A stretch of 64,000 nt of DNA from Planctomycetaceae bacterium UBA6172 (GCA_002422955.1 DITY01000230.1:41151-105150); one strand, 5' to 3'. Counted from the first letter of the stretch, positions 26,287-36,337 are shown. Notes: a model not told the origin generated them from the letters alone. Program-made: numbers and translations.

Positions 26287-28764
26287 ATGAAACGAATGAT
26301 CTCAAACTGGTTGACCGCGTTGCCGCTGTCGATCGTTGCTGCATTTGGCCATGCAGCCGAGCGACAGGCGACGCCTGCGAGCTCGATCCGAGTACTCGAC
26401 GGGTTTAGGGTCGAGTTGTTGCGGTCGGCGCAGGAAGGAGAAGGTTCCTGGATCAGCATGACCATGGACGACAAGGGCCGAGTGATCGTCGGTCTCGATG
26501 CTCAGGGGCTGGGTCGCTTGACCATCGATGAACAAGCCTCGACCGTTGCGTTTGAAAAGCTCGAACAGACCGACGCTTTTCGGCATGTTCGAGGTGTGCT
26601 GTACGCGCACGAATCGCTGTACGTTGGGGCGACGGACACGCAAGCGCTGTTTCGGTTGAAAGACTTGGACGGGGACGGCCAGTTCGAGTCGCAGCAACTT
26701 TTGCAACGCCTCCCTTACCAGAGCCGATACGGCCACGGGACAAACCAAATCGTACTCGGTCCCGATCAGATGATATACGTCGTTGTCGGTAACGACGTTG
26801 TCTTCCCGGAATCGATGGCTGAGGATTCTCCCTATCGTCATCCACGCAACGATTGGCTGCTGCCCAATCCTCATGACGCTGGACACGACGATCGCGTCGG
26901 CTACATCGCTAGGTTGGACCCCGAAGGCAAGGTTTGGACCGTAGTGGCTGGCGGTTTTCGCAATCAAGTGGACGTCACCTTCAACCGCGAGGGAGAAATG
27001 TTCACCTGGGACGCCGATATGGAATGGGACGTGGGTTTGCCCTGGTATCGACCGACACGTTTGAATCACGTGATCTCCGGCGGCGAGTATGGTTGGCGCT
27101 GGGGGACGGGGAAACGACCTGAATGGTTTCCGGACACACTTCCCAGCACGCTCGATACCGGACTGGCTTCACCGACAGGAATGGTTTTCGGTGGCGCGAG
27201 TAACTGGCCCGAACGATATCGGCAGGCCCTATTTTTGGCTGATTGGCAATTCGGCCGAATTCTGATGGTCGATCTGGATCCGCGCGGCGCGAGTTATGAC
27301 GCCTCGGCTGACTGGTTTTTGGAGGGAGCCCCGCTTAACGTTTGCGATATGGCCTTCGGCCGAGACGGCGCGCTGTACTTGATTACTGGTGGGCGAGGTT
27401 CCCAGTCAGGTTTGTATCGCGTCACTTGGGATGAAAGCTCCGCTTCCGCTAACACGCTACCGGTCGACGCTGTCCCATCGGCTGATTCCCGGTCCGGTGA
27501 GCTTCCGACGGCCGAGCAATCGCGTGAAATCCGCCGGCGACTCGAAGTTTATCACCAACGGTCGGATGACAGCGCATCGGACTTCATCTGGTCCCAACTC
27601 GGCAGTTCCGACGAGTGGCTTAGGTTCTCGGCGCGCGTCGCACTCGAAAATCAGCCGCTCGACAGCTGGCGTCACCGCATTGCGAAGTCCGAGGGTACGC
27701 TGGAGACCTGGACAGCGCTGTCGGCGCTGAGCCGAGTGGGTGCTGTTGCCGACCAACCGCTGATTTTCAGTGAGTTTCAGGAGGGAGCGTGGTCCCGGTC
27801 CCAGCCCAAAGATTGGTTATTGCCTTTGCGGGCGCTCCAGATCTCTCTGATCCGGCAAGGTGTTCCCGAGGAATCGGTACGACAACAACTGTTGGACCGG
27901 TTGGACCCCCTTTTCCCGCAGGATAGCTTTCCGGCCAATTGGCTTTTGCAGGAGTTGCTTGTCAAGCTTGGAGCGACGGGAGTCCTTGAGCGGTCCTTGG
28001 ACCTGATGGACCAGGCCGCGACTCAGGAAGAACAGATCCAGTATGCCAAGACGTTGACTCACGTCGAAAGCGAATGGGATGCTCATTCCGCAAAACGGAT
28101 GATCTCTTGGCTCAATGAAAATCGTCGAATGGTCGGTGGAAAGCTGGTAGAAGTCACCTGGCGGCAATTGAGGGCTGACTTCGAATCTAGGTTTGGCGAG
28201 CAATTACGAACCGAATTGGCAATGGATCTGAGCGCCTTGGATGAGCCGCTGATGGACGAATCCGCAGTTGGCCAAACGCCTCGTCCATTCGTGAAGAAGT
28301 GGGCGATGGAAGACCTGGTCGACGAAGTTCGGTTGCTGCATCCTGAAGAACGCTCGATCGAGGCGGGGTATCGAGCGCTTGCGGCCGCGAATTGTTTGCG
28401 ATGCCATCGCCTCGGCGAGCGCGGGAGCCCCACTGGGCCTGATCTGACTCGCGTCAGCAGGCGGTTTGATGGCCGAGCGTTGCTCGAGTCGGTGCTCGAA
28501 CCGTCACGCCAAATTGACCCGAAGTACGCGCATTCCAGTTTTCTGCTCTCCGATGGCAGGGTGGTCACGGGCCGCACTGTCGGAGTCAGCAGTAAGCACC
28601 TGATCGTTGAGACGGATCCGTTGAGTGGGCAAACTCAAACGGTCGACCGCGAAACCATCGAGTCTTCCATGCTCGGCCCACGGTCTCCGATGCCCGAAGG
28701 CCTGCTCGACACCCTGACTAAGGAAGAGGTGCTCGATTTACTCGCGCTGCTCCGGCGTTCATAG
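26287..28764 (+). CDS. PVC-type haem-binding propeller protein
   Basis: An 825-residue exported protein. A short signal peptide (WLTALPLSIVAAFGHA) is followed by a six-bladed sugar-dehydrogenase-like beta-propeller (GFRVELLRSA, RHVRGVLYAHESLYVGAT, LKDLDGDGQF, YGHGTNQIVLGPDQMIYVVV, ISGGEYGWRWGTGK, ASPTGMVFGG), a helical HEAT-like region, and a C-terminal haem domain with CLRCH (AANCLRCHRLGERGSPTGP) and LLESVLEPSRQIDPKYAH. This architecture is typical of planctomycetes and Verrucomicrobia. Start 26287 is set by AAGGAG six bases upstream; a longer open frame reaches back to 25858. Probably oxidises a sugar-like substrate in the periplasm, passing electrons to the haem (inference). Confidence 0.9.
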   Translation: MKRMISNWLTALPLSIVAAFGHAAERQATPASSIRVLDGFRVELLRSAQEGEGSWISMTMDDKGRVIVGLDAQGLGRLTIDEQASTVAFEKLEQTDAFRHVRGVLYAHESLYVGATDTQALFRLKDLDGDGQFESQQLLQRLPYQSRYGHGTNQIVLGPDQMIYVVVGNDVVFPESMAEDSPYRHPRNDWLLPNPHDAGHDDRVGYIARLDPEGKVWTVVAGGFRNQVDVTFNREGEMFTWDADMEWDVGLPWYRPTRLNHVISGGEYGWRWGTGKRPEWFPDTLPSTLDTGLASPTGMVFGGASNWPERYRQALFLADWQFGRILMVDLDPRGASYDASADWFLEGAPLNVCDMAFGRDGALYLITGGRGSQSGLYRVTWDESSASANTLPVDAVPSADSRSGELPTAEQSREIRRRLEVYHQRSDDSASDFIWSQLGSSDEWLRFSARVALENQPLDSWRHRIAKSEGTLETWTALSALSRVGAVADQPLIFSEFQEGAWSRSQPKDWLLPLRALQISLIRQGVPEESVRQQLLDRLDPLFPQDSFPANWLLQELLVKLGATGVLERSLDLMDQAATQEEQIQYAKTLTHVESEWDAHSAKRMISWLNENRRMVGGKLVEVTWRQLRADFESRFGEQLRTELAMDLSALDEPLMDESAVGQTPRPFVKKWAMEDLVDEVRLLHPEERSIEAGYRALAAANCLRCHRLGERGSPTGPDLTRVSRRFDGRALLESVLEPSRQIDPKYAHSSFLLSDGRVVTGRTVGVSSKHLIVETDPLSGQTQTVDRETIESSMLGPRSPMPEGLLDTLTKEEVLDLLALLRRS

Positions 28765-28852
28765 TCATGCAGTTCGCCAGGCAACGGCCGTAATTGGGTA
28801 GTGTTCGAAATCTAGTGTCCTTGGGGGAATTCCCAAGACAGTCTCGCCATCA

Positions 28853-29536
28853 ATGACAGCCAGTGAGGCCCGATTGTTTTCTCAGCAGGTATGGTCGGAA
28901 CATTCGGTCCTGATCCGAGCGATCCTCGATTTGCCATTCAATCATGAACTGGCGCAGGGAGTTTTATCCCTGGAGCGATTCGTTCATTATCTCGCTCAAG
29001 ACCGGTTTTACTTGCGGAGGTACAGTCGGGCATTGAGCCTTTGCGCGGCGAAATCGCCAGACGAAGCCGGACTTGATTTTTTTGCCAGATCGGCCCATGC
29101 CGCGATTGCGGTCGAACGGACGATGCACGCGGGCTTGTTGGATCGGCTGGGGGTAACCGAGCGGCAGCTAGGCGATCATCGAGAACTGACGCCCGTCTGT
29201 CAGGCCTATACGGACTTTTTACTTGCCGCCTGCTTCGAACAGCCGTATCCGGTCGCAATTGCGGCGGTCTTGCCCTGCTTTTGGATTTATCAGGAAGTCG
29301 GCATGACGATCGCGAACCGCTCGGTTGCTGGCAATCCGTTTCAGCCTTGGATCGACACGTACAACGATGAATCCTTCGCGGAGGCTGTCCGCAGTGCGAT
29401 TCATTTATTCGATGAGGCGTCTGCGTCGGCATCCGCCAGTACTCGTGAATCGATGCGACAGGCCTTTCGGCGGTCGACACAGTACGAGTGGATGTTTTGG
29501 GACAGTGCGTATCGCCTTGCCGGTTGGCCGATCTAA
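28853..29536 (+). CDS. tenA: TenA family protein (thiaminase II / aminopyrimidine salvage)
   Basis: A 227-residue all-helical TenA protein. The family hydrolyses aminopyrimidine thiamin breakdown products, feeding the pyrimidine half back into thiamin synthesis. The nucleophile Cys142 sits in the canonical AVLPCFWIYQEVG motif and Glu212 in TQYEWMFWDSAYRLAGWP, the usual catalytic end. FVHYLAQDRFYLRRYSRAL is the N-terminal family helix. Length is normal. No other thiamin gene is nearby, so a stand-alone salvage role is inferred. Confidence 0.9.
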   Translation: MTASEARLFSQQVWSEHSVLIRAILDLPFNHELAQGVLSLERFVHYLAQDRFYLRRYSRALSLCAAKSPDEAGLDFFARSAHAAIAVERTMHAGLLDRLGVTERQLGDHRELTPVCQAYTDFLLAACFEQPYPVAIAAVLPCFWIYQEVGMTIANRSVAGNPFQPWIDTYNDESFAEAVRSAIHLFDEASASASASTRESMRQAFRRSTQYEWMFWDSAYRLAGWPI

Positions 29537-29696
29537 TTCCGGCCACTAATCGCTCTGCCGAAGTCTTACTCGGCTAGCCCGCAAGAGGCGTTTGTGGTGC
29601 GTAAATTGGGTCCACTCTTCAGTGATCGGCCGCAAATTGGGGTTGCCCGGATGTCGGATTTCCTGCTATCCCACAAGCCCCTTTGGAACCGGTCAC

Positions 29697-30773
29697 ATGA
29701 CGTCTCTAGAAACAGCGTATCCCGAAGTTTTTGTCACGAACTTCCACCGGCGTTTTACCGGCGTTTCGGCAACCGCGGACGCGGTGTTGTCACAGCAGAC
29801 GCACCGACTGAATGTCCGTTTGGTTGGGCAGCCCTTGCCTTCGACGCCTCAGGCTTGGCCCTACCGAAAAGCACTATTCCGCAGTCGCAAGGCTCCTCAG
29901 AATCGACCGTTCGCGATCTGGCACGTTCGTCGAAACCTCGAAATGTCGGCCGCCTTGTTCGTGCGAGATGTCTTGAGGTATCCGATCCGAATCGTCTTCA
30001 CATCCGCGGCTCAACGCCTGCATTCACGAATTCCGCGGGCATTGATTTCCCGAATGGACGCTGTGGTCGCGACCACTTCTTATGCCGCATCGCTCGTCCC
30101 GCACATCGCCGCCGTGATCCCTCATGGGGTCGATATCGATCGCTTCACGCCAGCCGATGATCGTCAGGCGGCGTGGGCTGACTTGGGATTGCCTGGAAAG
30201 CACGGCATCGGCATCGTCGGTAGAATTCGCCATGAAAAGGGGACCGATTACTTCGTCGATGCCCTTTGCCGAGTTCTTCCCGAGCGTCCGGACTTCACGG
30301 GCGTGATCATCGGTCGGGCGATGCCGACCGACGCCACGTTCGAGGCTGAATTGCGGGAAAAGATTCGACGGCATGGGTTGGACGATCGCATTCATTTCCT
30401 GGGCGAACAGTCACGAGATCGAATGCCCGCGATCATGCGGGCCTTGTCTCTGCTAGTGGCTTCGCCCAGGTACGAAGGATATGGGATGACGCCGCTGGAA
30501 GCGATGGCTAGCGGAGTGGCCGTCGTGGCGACCGACACGGGTGTTTATCGATCGATCATCGAGCCTGGCAAGACGGGCTATGTCGTCGAGATCGGGGATA
30601 ACGAAGCGCTGAAGCAAGCGATCGCGAGCATTACCCAGCATCCTGAGCGTCTGCATCGGATGGGAACCGACGCCCGCGAGGCCGCTGTGCGGCAGCTATC
30701 GCTCGAGCAGGAAATCAGAGGCTACTCCGAGATTTATCAACGCCTCTGGCAGGGCGAAACCTTCAGAAACTGA
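29697..30773 (+). CDS. Glycosyltransferase family 4 (LpcC-like mannosyltransferase)
   Basis: A 358-residue GT-B enzyme. The start MTSLETAYPEVFVTNFHRRF followed by TGVSATADAV matches lipopolysaccharide-core mannosyltransferases of the LpcC type. Then come VIPHGVDIDRF, IGIVGRIRHEKGTDYFVDAL (donor-site start of the GT4 domain), RYEGYGMTPLEAMASGVAVV with the conserved E-x7-E pattern, and DTGVYRSII. ATG 29697 was chosen; the frame is open upstream from 29592 with no similarity. It probably acts at the cytoplasmic membrane on a cell-surface glycan; the sugar donor and acceptor are inferred from resemblance only. It converges on the exonuclease gene with a 44-base gap. Confidence 0.85.
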   Translation: MTSLETAYPEVFVTNFHRRFTGVSATADAVLSQQTHRLNVRLVGQPLPSTPQAWPYRKALFRSRKAPQNRPFAIWHVRRNLEMSAALFVRDVLRYPIRIVFTSAAQRLHSRIPRALISRMDAVVATTSYAASLVPHIAAVIPHGVDIDRFTPADDRQAAWADLGLPGKHGIGIVGRIRHEKGTDYFVDALCRVLPERPDFTGVIIGRAMPTDATFEAELREKIRRHGLDDRIHFLGEQSRDRMPAIMRALSLLVASPRYEGYGMTPLEAMASGVAVVATDTGVYRSIIEPGKTGYVVEIGDNEALKQAIASITQHPERLHRMGTDAREAAVRQLSLEQEIRGYSEIYQRLWQGETFRN

Positions 30774-30817
30774 GCTCTCCACAGGGCCGCTTTCAGACTG
30801 GCTTCGAACTGCGCACG

Positions 30818-31444
30818 TTATGTCGCATCCGTCGCCCGTCGGCGGATACGGCTTGTGGTTCGGGAACGGGATGCTCCACGATAGCCCCAGGATCCGGCTT
30901 GGCCTCGACAGAGCGATAGCTTGGATTCCAATTGAGGTAGCGAGTCGGCGCCGACTTGATCCGCGGCCGACAGGAGGAGTTTGGCGCAAGCGATCGAATC
31001 TTCCAACGCGTCGTGATGGCGAAAGGAAATGTTCATCCAGTTGGCCAAGGCCTTCAGGCCGTAGGACGGGCGGCCAGGCCAAGTGTTGCGAGAGATTAGC
31101 CGAGTGCAAGAGAATTGCAATTCCGGTACCGGCAACTCGTGAAACAGCAGACAGGCGCGGAGCACCCCGATGTCGAAGGGGGCGTTGTGCGCGATCAAAC
31201 ATTCGTCCTCTAGGTGAGGTGCGATTCTTGACCAGCACTCCCCGAACTCGGGTTCGCTGGCGACCGCCTCGGGGTGGATGCCGTGAACCTGAATGTTCAT
31301 CCGGCTGAAGGCGAACGGTCGTGGACGGATCAACCAACATTGCTGATCCACGATTCGCCCGTCGCGGACCTTAACCGCCGCTAGTTGGCAGGCGCTATGG
31401 CGCGCCGAATTCGCTGTTTCAAAATCGATTGCGGTAAAATCCAT
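30818..31444 (-). CDS. DnaQ-like 3'-5' exonuclease
   Basis: A 208-residue DEDDh exonuclease of the DNA polymerase III epsilon type. Exo I is MDFTAIDFETAN (Asp7, Glu9), Exo II is CLIAHNAPFDIGVL, and Exo III is HHDALEDSIACAKLLL, giving all the metal ligands and the general-base His. An Arg/Ser-rich tail of about 40 residues follows. ATG 31444 was chosen over 31474 because the family starts right at the first strand. It lies 35 bases after valS on the same strand and is probably the third gene of the cimA-valS unit. It could be a repair, proofreading or RNA-trimming enzyme; this cannot be told from sequence. Confidence 0.88.
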   Translation of the reverse strand: MDFTAIDFETANSARHSACQLAAVKVRDGRIVDQQCWLIRPRPFAFSRMNIQVHGIHPEAVASEPEFGECWSRIAPHLEDECLIAHNAPFDIGVLRACLLFHELPVPELQFSCTRLISRNTWPGRPSYGLKALANWMNISFRHHDALEDSIACAKLLLSAADQVGADSLPQLESKLSLCRGQAGSWGYRGASRSRTTSRIRRRATDAT

Positions 31445-31479
31445 TCCCTCGCCCCACGGTCTCTCAAAAGCCAAATGGC

Positions 31480-34400
31480 TCAGTCACCGATGCGGATTCT
31501 GAGTTTTTGAATGTCTGCTGACAAGCCGAGTTCCTGCCGCCGCAACTCATCGAGTGATTGACGTTCTTGGTCGACTACTTGGGCGGGAGCCCGACTGACA
31601 AAGCTGTCGTTGCTCAACTTTTGCTCTTTGCCGGCGATTTGCTTTACGATTTGGGAGAGTAGTCGCTCCAATCGCTGCAATTCCGCGTCGACGTCGATGA
31701 ACCGTTCCAAGTCAACATGGACGTCAATATCCAAGGCCGGGATGGCTAGCGGGGCGTCCGTTGCGAAGGGTTGGGTTTGCGGTCCTAAGGATTCGATCGA
31801 TGCGGTCGCGAGCGATTCGAGCAGAACCTTCATCGGCGTCAACAGTTCGGCGGCTTCCAAATTGCAACGGACACCGACCGGAACCGAATCCCGAGGGGGG
31901 ATGTTTTGGCTGCTCCGAATCTTTCGGACAGCTCCCAAGACTTCTCGGAAAACCGCGAATTGTCGCTCGATCTTGTCGTCAGCGTCGTTTCGAGGTTCCG
32001 CCGTTGGCCAACTCGCCAGCATCACAAAGCGACTCGTCCGCTCAGCCGGTGTTTGCGGGCCAATGGCTAACCCACGGACCGGCGCGACCGTTCCGAGATG
32101 ACTCCAAATCTCCTCGGTCACGAAGGGTATGAACGGGTGGAGGAGGCGAAGCAAGGTGTCGAGCGCATGGGCAATGATCGTTTGCGTTGCGGCCCGGGTC
32201 GATGGGTCAGCTAGCCTCGCTTTTGCCATTTCGACGTACAGGCTGCAGAACTCGTCCCACGCGAAGTCGTACAGGACTCTCGCGGCTTCGGCGTAGCGGT
32301 AATGATCGAGGGCTTCAGTGACGGCGCTCGTAACGCTCGAGAGTCGGCTGAGAAGCCAGCGGTCTTCCAGGGGGAGGCTTTCCCGATCGATCGCGACGGG
32401 TTCAAAGTCATTCAGGTGAAGGAGAGTGAAGCGGGCAGCATTCCAGAGTTTGTTGACGAAATTGCGCGCAGTCTCAAAGCGTTCACTGACCACCGCGCCG
32501 CGAGGCAGTTTTCGGTCCTCCTCCGATTCGGCCCACTGCGTCGAAAAGGGCTGGCCACACGAGGGGCAATCGATCCGCGGCAAGCTCCGATTCTTCTTGG
32601 TCTGGTCGATCAACTTAGCGCAGTGCGGACATTCGTACTGAACCGGCATCCGCACGTCTTGCGTTTCGGTCGCTAGCCATGCCAGGGCGAATCGTAATGC
32701 GTCGGGGCCGAACTTCTCCACGATGTCGATCGGGTCAACGCCGTTGCCCTTCGACTTGCTCATCGTCTCGCCGAGCCCATCCAAGATTTTGGGGTGTATG
32801 AACACCTCGTCGAACGGGACTTTGCCGGTGTTGTTGAGGCCCATCAGGACCATCCGGGCGACCCATAGCGTGATGATGTCGCGTGACGTGATGAGCGTGC
32901 TGGTCGGGTAGAAGTAGCTCAGTTCCGGTGTCGGATCGGGCCAGCCGAGGGTGCTGTGAGGCCATAATGCCGAGGAAAACCAGGTGTCGAGCACATCGGG
33001 GTCGCGGACCAAGCCGAGTTTTTCGACAGCCGTTTCCAGTTCTTGGTTTTCGCGTCGTAGGCAGACGAACACGAACGATTGGGCGTGCTCATTCTTGTCG
33101 ACCTGGTGAGTCAGTTCGTCGCTTTGCGAGCTGATTCCTGTAAGCTTTGCGACCAGATCGCCGACTTCGGACTCCGCGAGGGGGCCGGCGGACCAGATCG
33201 GGATGCGGTGTCCCCACCACAACTGGCGACTAACCGGCCAATCCCGTTTCTCACTCAACCAGTCGATATAGCCCTTGCGATAACGCGCGGGGAAAATTTT
33301 GACCCGCTCCGTTTCCACCGCTTCGATTGCCGACTGAGCCAGTGCGTCCATCTTCACGAACCATTGGTCCGCGAGCAGCGGTTCGATGGGCGTTTTGCTG
33401 CGATCGCTGTGAGGCAGTTCGATGTCTCGGTCCTCGATGTCTCCTAGCAAGCCAAGGGCATCGAGATCGGCGACGACTTTCTCTCGCGCCTGCTTGATCG
33501 ATAGCCCCTGGTACACGCCCGCCGTGGAATTGAGAGTGCCATCGGCGTTCAAGATATTGATCATCGGAAGCCCGCAACGCAGCCCGACCTCGTAGTCGTT
33601 GGGGTCATGGGCGGGCGTAATTTTTACGCAGCCGCTGCCCATCTCCGGCTTCGCCCAGATGTCCGCGACCAGCGGAATCGGTCGATTCATTAGAGGCAAC
33701 ATGACTTGCCTGCCATCGAGAGCCATGTCCCGGAGGATGCTCAGCGCCGGCAAGGCCTGATCACGCCGGGCGATCAAGTCATCCAATTGAGTAGCGAAGA
33801 GCGGTCGGTCCTTGTCTCCGGCCGCTTCAATCTTCTCACGCTGTTGGGCGATCAAGTGCTCGAAGGCCGCCGCCGGATCGGGATGCACCGCGATGGCGGT
33901 ATCGCCGAGCAACGTCTCCGGCCGAGTCGTCGCGATCTCGACCGTTTTCGGTTCCCCCGGCTGGGCGTCGATCACCTGATAACGGATGTGCCAGAAATTT
34001 CCCTTCACCGTTTCGTTGAAAACCTCGTCATCGCTAACGGCGGTTTGCAGGAAGGTATCCCAATTGACGAGTCGTTTGCCGCGATAGATCAACTGCTGGC
34101 GAAACAAGTCGTAGAAGGTTGCGCGAACGGCGGCGGCGCAGCGGTCATCGAGGGTGAAGCGGGTGCGATCCCAATCGCAACTGCAGCCCATCCTTTTGAG
34201 TTGTCCGAGGATCCGTGTTTCGTACTGATCTTTCCATTGCCAGATCCGTTGCACGAGCGCTTCCCGGCCCAAGTCGTGTCGGGTTTTATTTTCCTGTTCC
34301 TTGAGTCGACGCTCGACAACGGCTTGGGTCGCAATGCCCGCATGGTCCGTGCCCGGTATCCAGAGGGCTTCGAAACCCTGCATCCGTCGGGTGCGGATGA

Positions 34401-34614
34401 GAACATCTTGGAGGGTGTTGTTGAGCCCATGCCCTAAGTGCAGCGCGCCCGTGACGTTCGGTGGCGGGATCACGATCGTGAACGGTCGGCGGTCGGGATT
34501 CACGTTCGCCCGCCAGCACCCCGCTTCATCCCAGGCCGCGAGGATCCGGTCTGCGGCGGTCGCAAAATCGAAACGGTTTGGGATCTGCGATTCTTCCGGT
34601 TCGGTGATAGTCAT
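31480..34614 (-). CDS. valS: Valyl-tRNA synthetase
   Basis: A 1044-residue class I synthetase charging tRNA-Val, longer than usual (about 880-950). HIGH-type motif in PPNVTGALHLGHGLNNTLQD (HLGH 59-62), editing (CP1) domain with EIATTRPETLLGDTAIAVHP, KMSKS-type TMSKSKGNGVDP (Met618), anticodon domain with NFVNKLWNAARF, and a C-terminal coiled coil. Between about residues 655 and 705 lies an extra zinc-ribbon-like insertion with two Cys-x-x-Cys pairs (ECPHCAKLIDQ and DCPSCGQPFS). It overlaps the cimA stop by four bases (ATGA), so both are translated from one message. Confidence 0.97.
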   Translation of the reverse strand: MTITEPEESQIPNRFDFATAADRILAAWDEAGCWRANVNPDRRPFTIVIPPPNVTGALHLGHGLNNTLQDVLIRTRRMQGFEALWIPGTDHAGIATQAVVERRLKEQENKTRHDLGREALVQRIWQWKDQYETRILGQLKRMGCSCDWDRTRFTLDDRCAAAVRATFYDLFRQQLIYRGKRLVNWDTFLQTAVSDDEVFNETVKGNFWHIRYQVIDAQPGEPKTVEIATTRPETLLGDTAIAVHPDPAAAFEHLIAQQREKIEAAGDKDRPLFATQLDDLIARRDQALPALSILRDMALDGRQVMLPLMNRPIPLVADIWAKPEMGSGCVKITPAHDPNDYEVGLRCGLPMINILNADGTLNSTAGVYQGLSIKQAREKVVADLDALGLLGDIEDRDIELPHSDRSKTPIEPLLADQWFVKMDALAQSAIEAVETERVKIFPARYRKGYIDWLSEKRDWPVSRQLWWGHRIPIWSAGPLAESEVGDLVAKLTGISSQSDELTHQVDKNEHAQSFVFVCLRRENQELETAVEKLGLVRDPDVLDTWFSSALWPHSTLGWPDPTPELSYFYPTSTLITSRDIITLWVARMVLMGLNNTGKVPFDEVFIHPKILDGLGETMSKSKGNGVDPIDIVEKFGPDALRFALAWLATETQDVRMPVQYECPHCAKLIDQTKKNRSLPRIDCPSCGQPFSTQWAESEEDRKLPRGAVVSERFETARNFVNKLWNAARFTLLHLNDFEPVAIDRESLPLEDRWLLSRLSSVTSAVTEALDHYRYAEAARVLYDFAWDEFCSLYVEMAKARLADPSTRAATQTIIAHALDTLLRLLHPFIPFVTEEIWSHLGTVAPVRGLAIGPQTPAERTSRFVMLASWPTAEPRNDADDKIERQFAVFREVLGAVRKIRSSQNIPPRDSVPVGVRCNLEAAELLTPMKVLLESLATASIESLGPQTQPFATDAPLAIPALDIDVHVDLERFIDVDAELQRLERLLSQIVKQIAGKEQKLSNDSFVSRAPAQVVDQERQSLDELRRQELGLSADIQKLRIRIGD

Positions 34615-36272
34615 GGTATCGGTTCCGAGCTAACGGAGACGGGTTGGGGCTGAGGCATTGCCGCCGGTTTCGTCTCTTCTTTATGAAGTTTGTACTCGAC
34701 GGCGTCGACCAACGCCTGCCAACTGGCCTCGATCACATTTTCGCTAACGCTGGTCGTACCCCACGATTCCTGATGGTCGCAGCTTTCGATGTTGACCCGA
34801 ATCGCCGCCGCCGTACCTGCCCCGGAATCGACCACGCGAACCTTGTAGTCGACCAATCGCATTTCCGAAAGCGAAGGGTAAATGGGTTCCAGGGCCTTTC
34901 GCAGGGCTGCATCCAGCGCGTTGACCGGGCCATGGCCTTCGGCTGCGTCGAAAAACAGCGTGTCACCGATGCGCAATTTGATGATCGCCTCGGCATAGAC
35001 TTGGCGGGCGGGGGCGTCGCGATCACCCGCCACGATGCGGTATTTGACGGGTGTGAAGTGCGGGTGATACGAACCCGCCACTTTCCGTACGAGCAAATCG
35101 AATGAAGCGCCTGCGGATTCGAATTGGTACCCTTGGTTCTCGAGACGCACCACTTCCGCGAGGATCGCGTCCATCAGGGCACGATTTTCAGCCAGGTTGT
35201 GGTGGGCGGTTACCGCCGCGATGTTGCTCCGGCCGCTCAGTTCGCTGACCAAGATGCGTCGTTCATTGCCCACCAAAGTCGGATCGATGTGTTCGTAGGT
35301 TCGAGCCGCTTTGTTGACGGCGTGTACGTGCATCCCGCCTTTGTGGGCAAAGGCGCTTTGGCCAACGAACGGCTGACTGCCACGCCACTGCAGATTTGCG
35401 GTTTCGTAGACATACCGGCTGAGTTCGGTAAGCGATTCCAGTGACCCGCCGTGTAGTACTCGATAGCCGCGTTTCTTGAGACTCAGGTTGGCTATGATCG
35501 AGATCAGGTCGACGTTGCCACAGCGTTCGCCGATTCCGTTGATCGTCCCTTGGACCTGGCCGGCGCCGGCATCCACCGCGGCCAAGGAATTGGCTACGGC
35601 CAAGTCGCCATCATTGTGGCAATGGATCCCGAGGGTCACGTCGTAACCAGAAATGGCTTGGCGGGCTAGCCGGACCAGGTCAGCGATTTCCTCGGGCAAC
35701 GTGCCACCGTTGGTATCGCAAAGGACCAGGTGGGTCGCTCCAGACGACGCAGCCGCCACTAACGTTTTCGCGGCGAATGCCGGGTTCGCCTTCCAGCCAT
35801 CGAAGAAGTGTTCGGCGTCGTAAATCACACGCCGACTGCGAGCCACGTATTCGACGCTCTCCCCGATCATCGCGAGGTTCTCTTCCAACGAAACGCTGAG
35901 CACGTCCGTTACGTGATAGTCCCAGGTCTTGCCGACCAAGGTCACGACCGGTGTCTCCGCGGCGATCAGGGCTTTCATGCCGGGATCCGCTTCGGCGCGA
36001 AACGCCTTTCGCCGCGTCATGCCGAAAGCGCAGACCTGGCTGGATCCCAAATCGAACTGGCGGATCCGTTGAAAAAAGGCAACGTCTTTTTCGTTGGACA
36101 GCGGGTAGCCGCCTTCGATGAAGTCGATCCCGATTTCGGCCAACCGCCGCGCAATGTTGAGTTTGTCCTGCAGCGAAAAACTAATCCCCTCCCCTTGGCT
36201 GCCGTCGCGCAAGGTAGTGTCGTAGATCTCGACTGCTCGTTCATCGTTTTGAAGACTGCTTGCTGGTTTCAT
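34611..36272 (-). CDS. cimA: (R)-citramalate synthase
   Basis: A 553-residue enzyme that condenses acetyl-CoA and pyruvate to citramalate, the first step of threonine-independent isoleucine synthesis. The HMGL-like TIM barrel opens EIYDTTLRDGSQGEGISFSL and has LVLCDTNGGTLPEEI and TLGIHCHNDGDLAVANS (metal His pair). QGTINGIGERCGNVDLISI, HKGGMHVHAV and a C-terminal LeuA-type allosteric domain (MRLVDYKVRV) follow. GEGISF and the C-terminal sequence favour citramalate over isopropylmalate synthase. It heads an operon with valS, behind a long structured leader. Confidence 0.93.
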   Translation of the reverse strand: MKPASSLQNDERAVEIYDTTLRDGSQGEGISFSLQDKLNIARRLAEIGIDFIEGGYPLSNEKDVAFFQRIRQFDLGSSQVCAFGMTRRKAFRAEADPGMKALIAAETPVVTLVGKTWDYHVTDVLSVSLEENLAMIGESVEYVARSRRVIYDAEHFFDGWKANPAFAAKTLVAAASSGATHLVLCDTNGGTLPEEIADLVRLARQAISGYDVTLGIHCHNDGDLAVANSLAAVDAGAGQVQGTINGIGERCGNVDLISIIANLSLKKRGYRVLHGGSLESLTELSRYVYETANLQWRGSQPFVGQSAFAHKGGMHVHAVNKAARTYEHIDPTLVGNERRILVSELSGRSNIAAVTAHHNLAENRALMDAILAEVVRLENQGYQFESAGASFDLLVRKVAGSYHPHFTPVKYRIVAGDRDAPARQVYAEAIIKLRIGDTLFFDAAEGHGPVNALDAALRKALEPIYPSLSEMRLVDYKVRVVDSGAGTAAAIRVNIESCDHQESWGTTSVSENVIEASWQALVDAVEYKLHKEETKPAAMPQPQPVSVSSEPIP

Positions 36273-36297
36273 CGAGGTGTTTGCACGGAAAGGCGGC

Positions 36298-36337
36298 TAA
36301 ATAAAAATCCCCCGGGGCGGAGGCGGCCTCGGGGGAT
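36298..36337 (-). terminator. Intrinsic terminator hairpin in the cimA leader (attenuator)
   Basis: On the minus strand an 11-bp stem (36337-36327 with 36317-36307, one G-U type mismatch, 9-nt loop) of ATCCCCCGAGG against CCCCGGGGGAT is followed at once by TTTTATTT. This is a good Rho-independent terminator, but it points toward cimA and ends only 25 bases before its ATG. It therefore lies inside the 5' leader, the position of an attenuator, not of an end-of-gene terminator. Confidence 0.7.
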
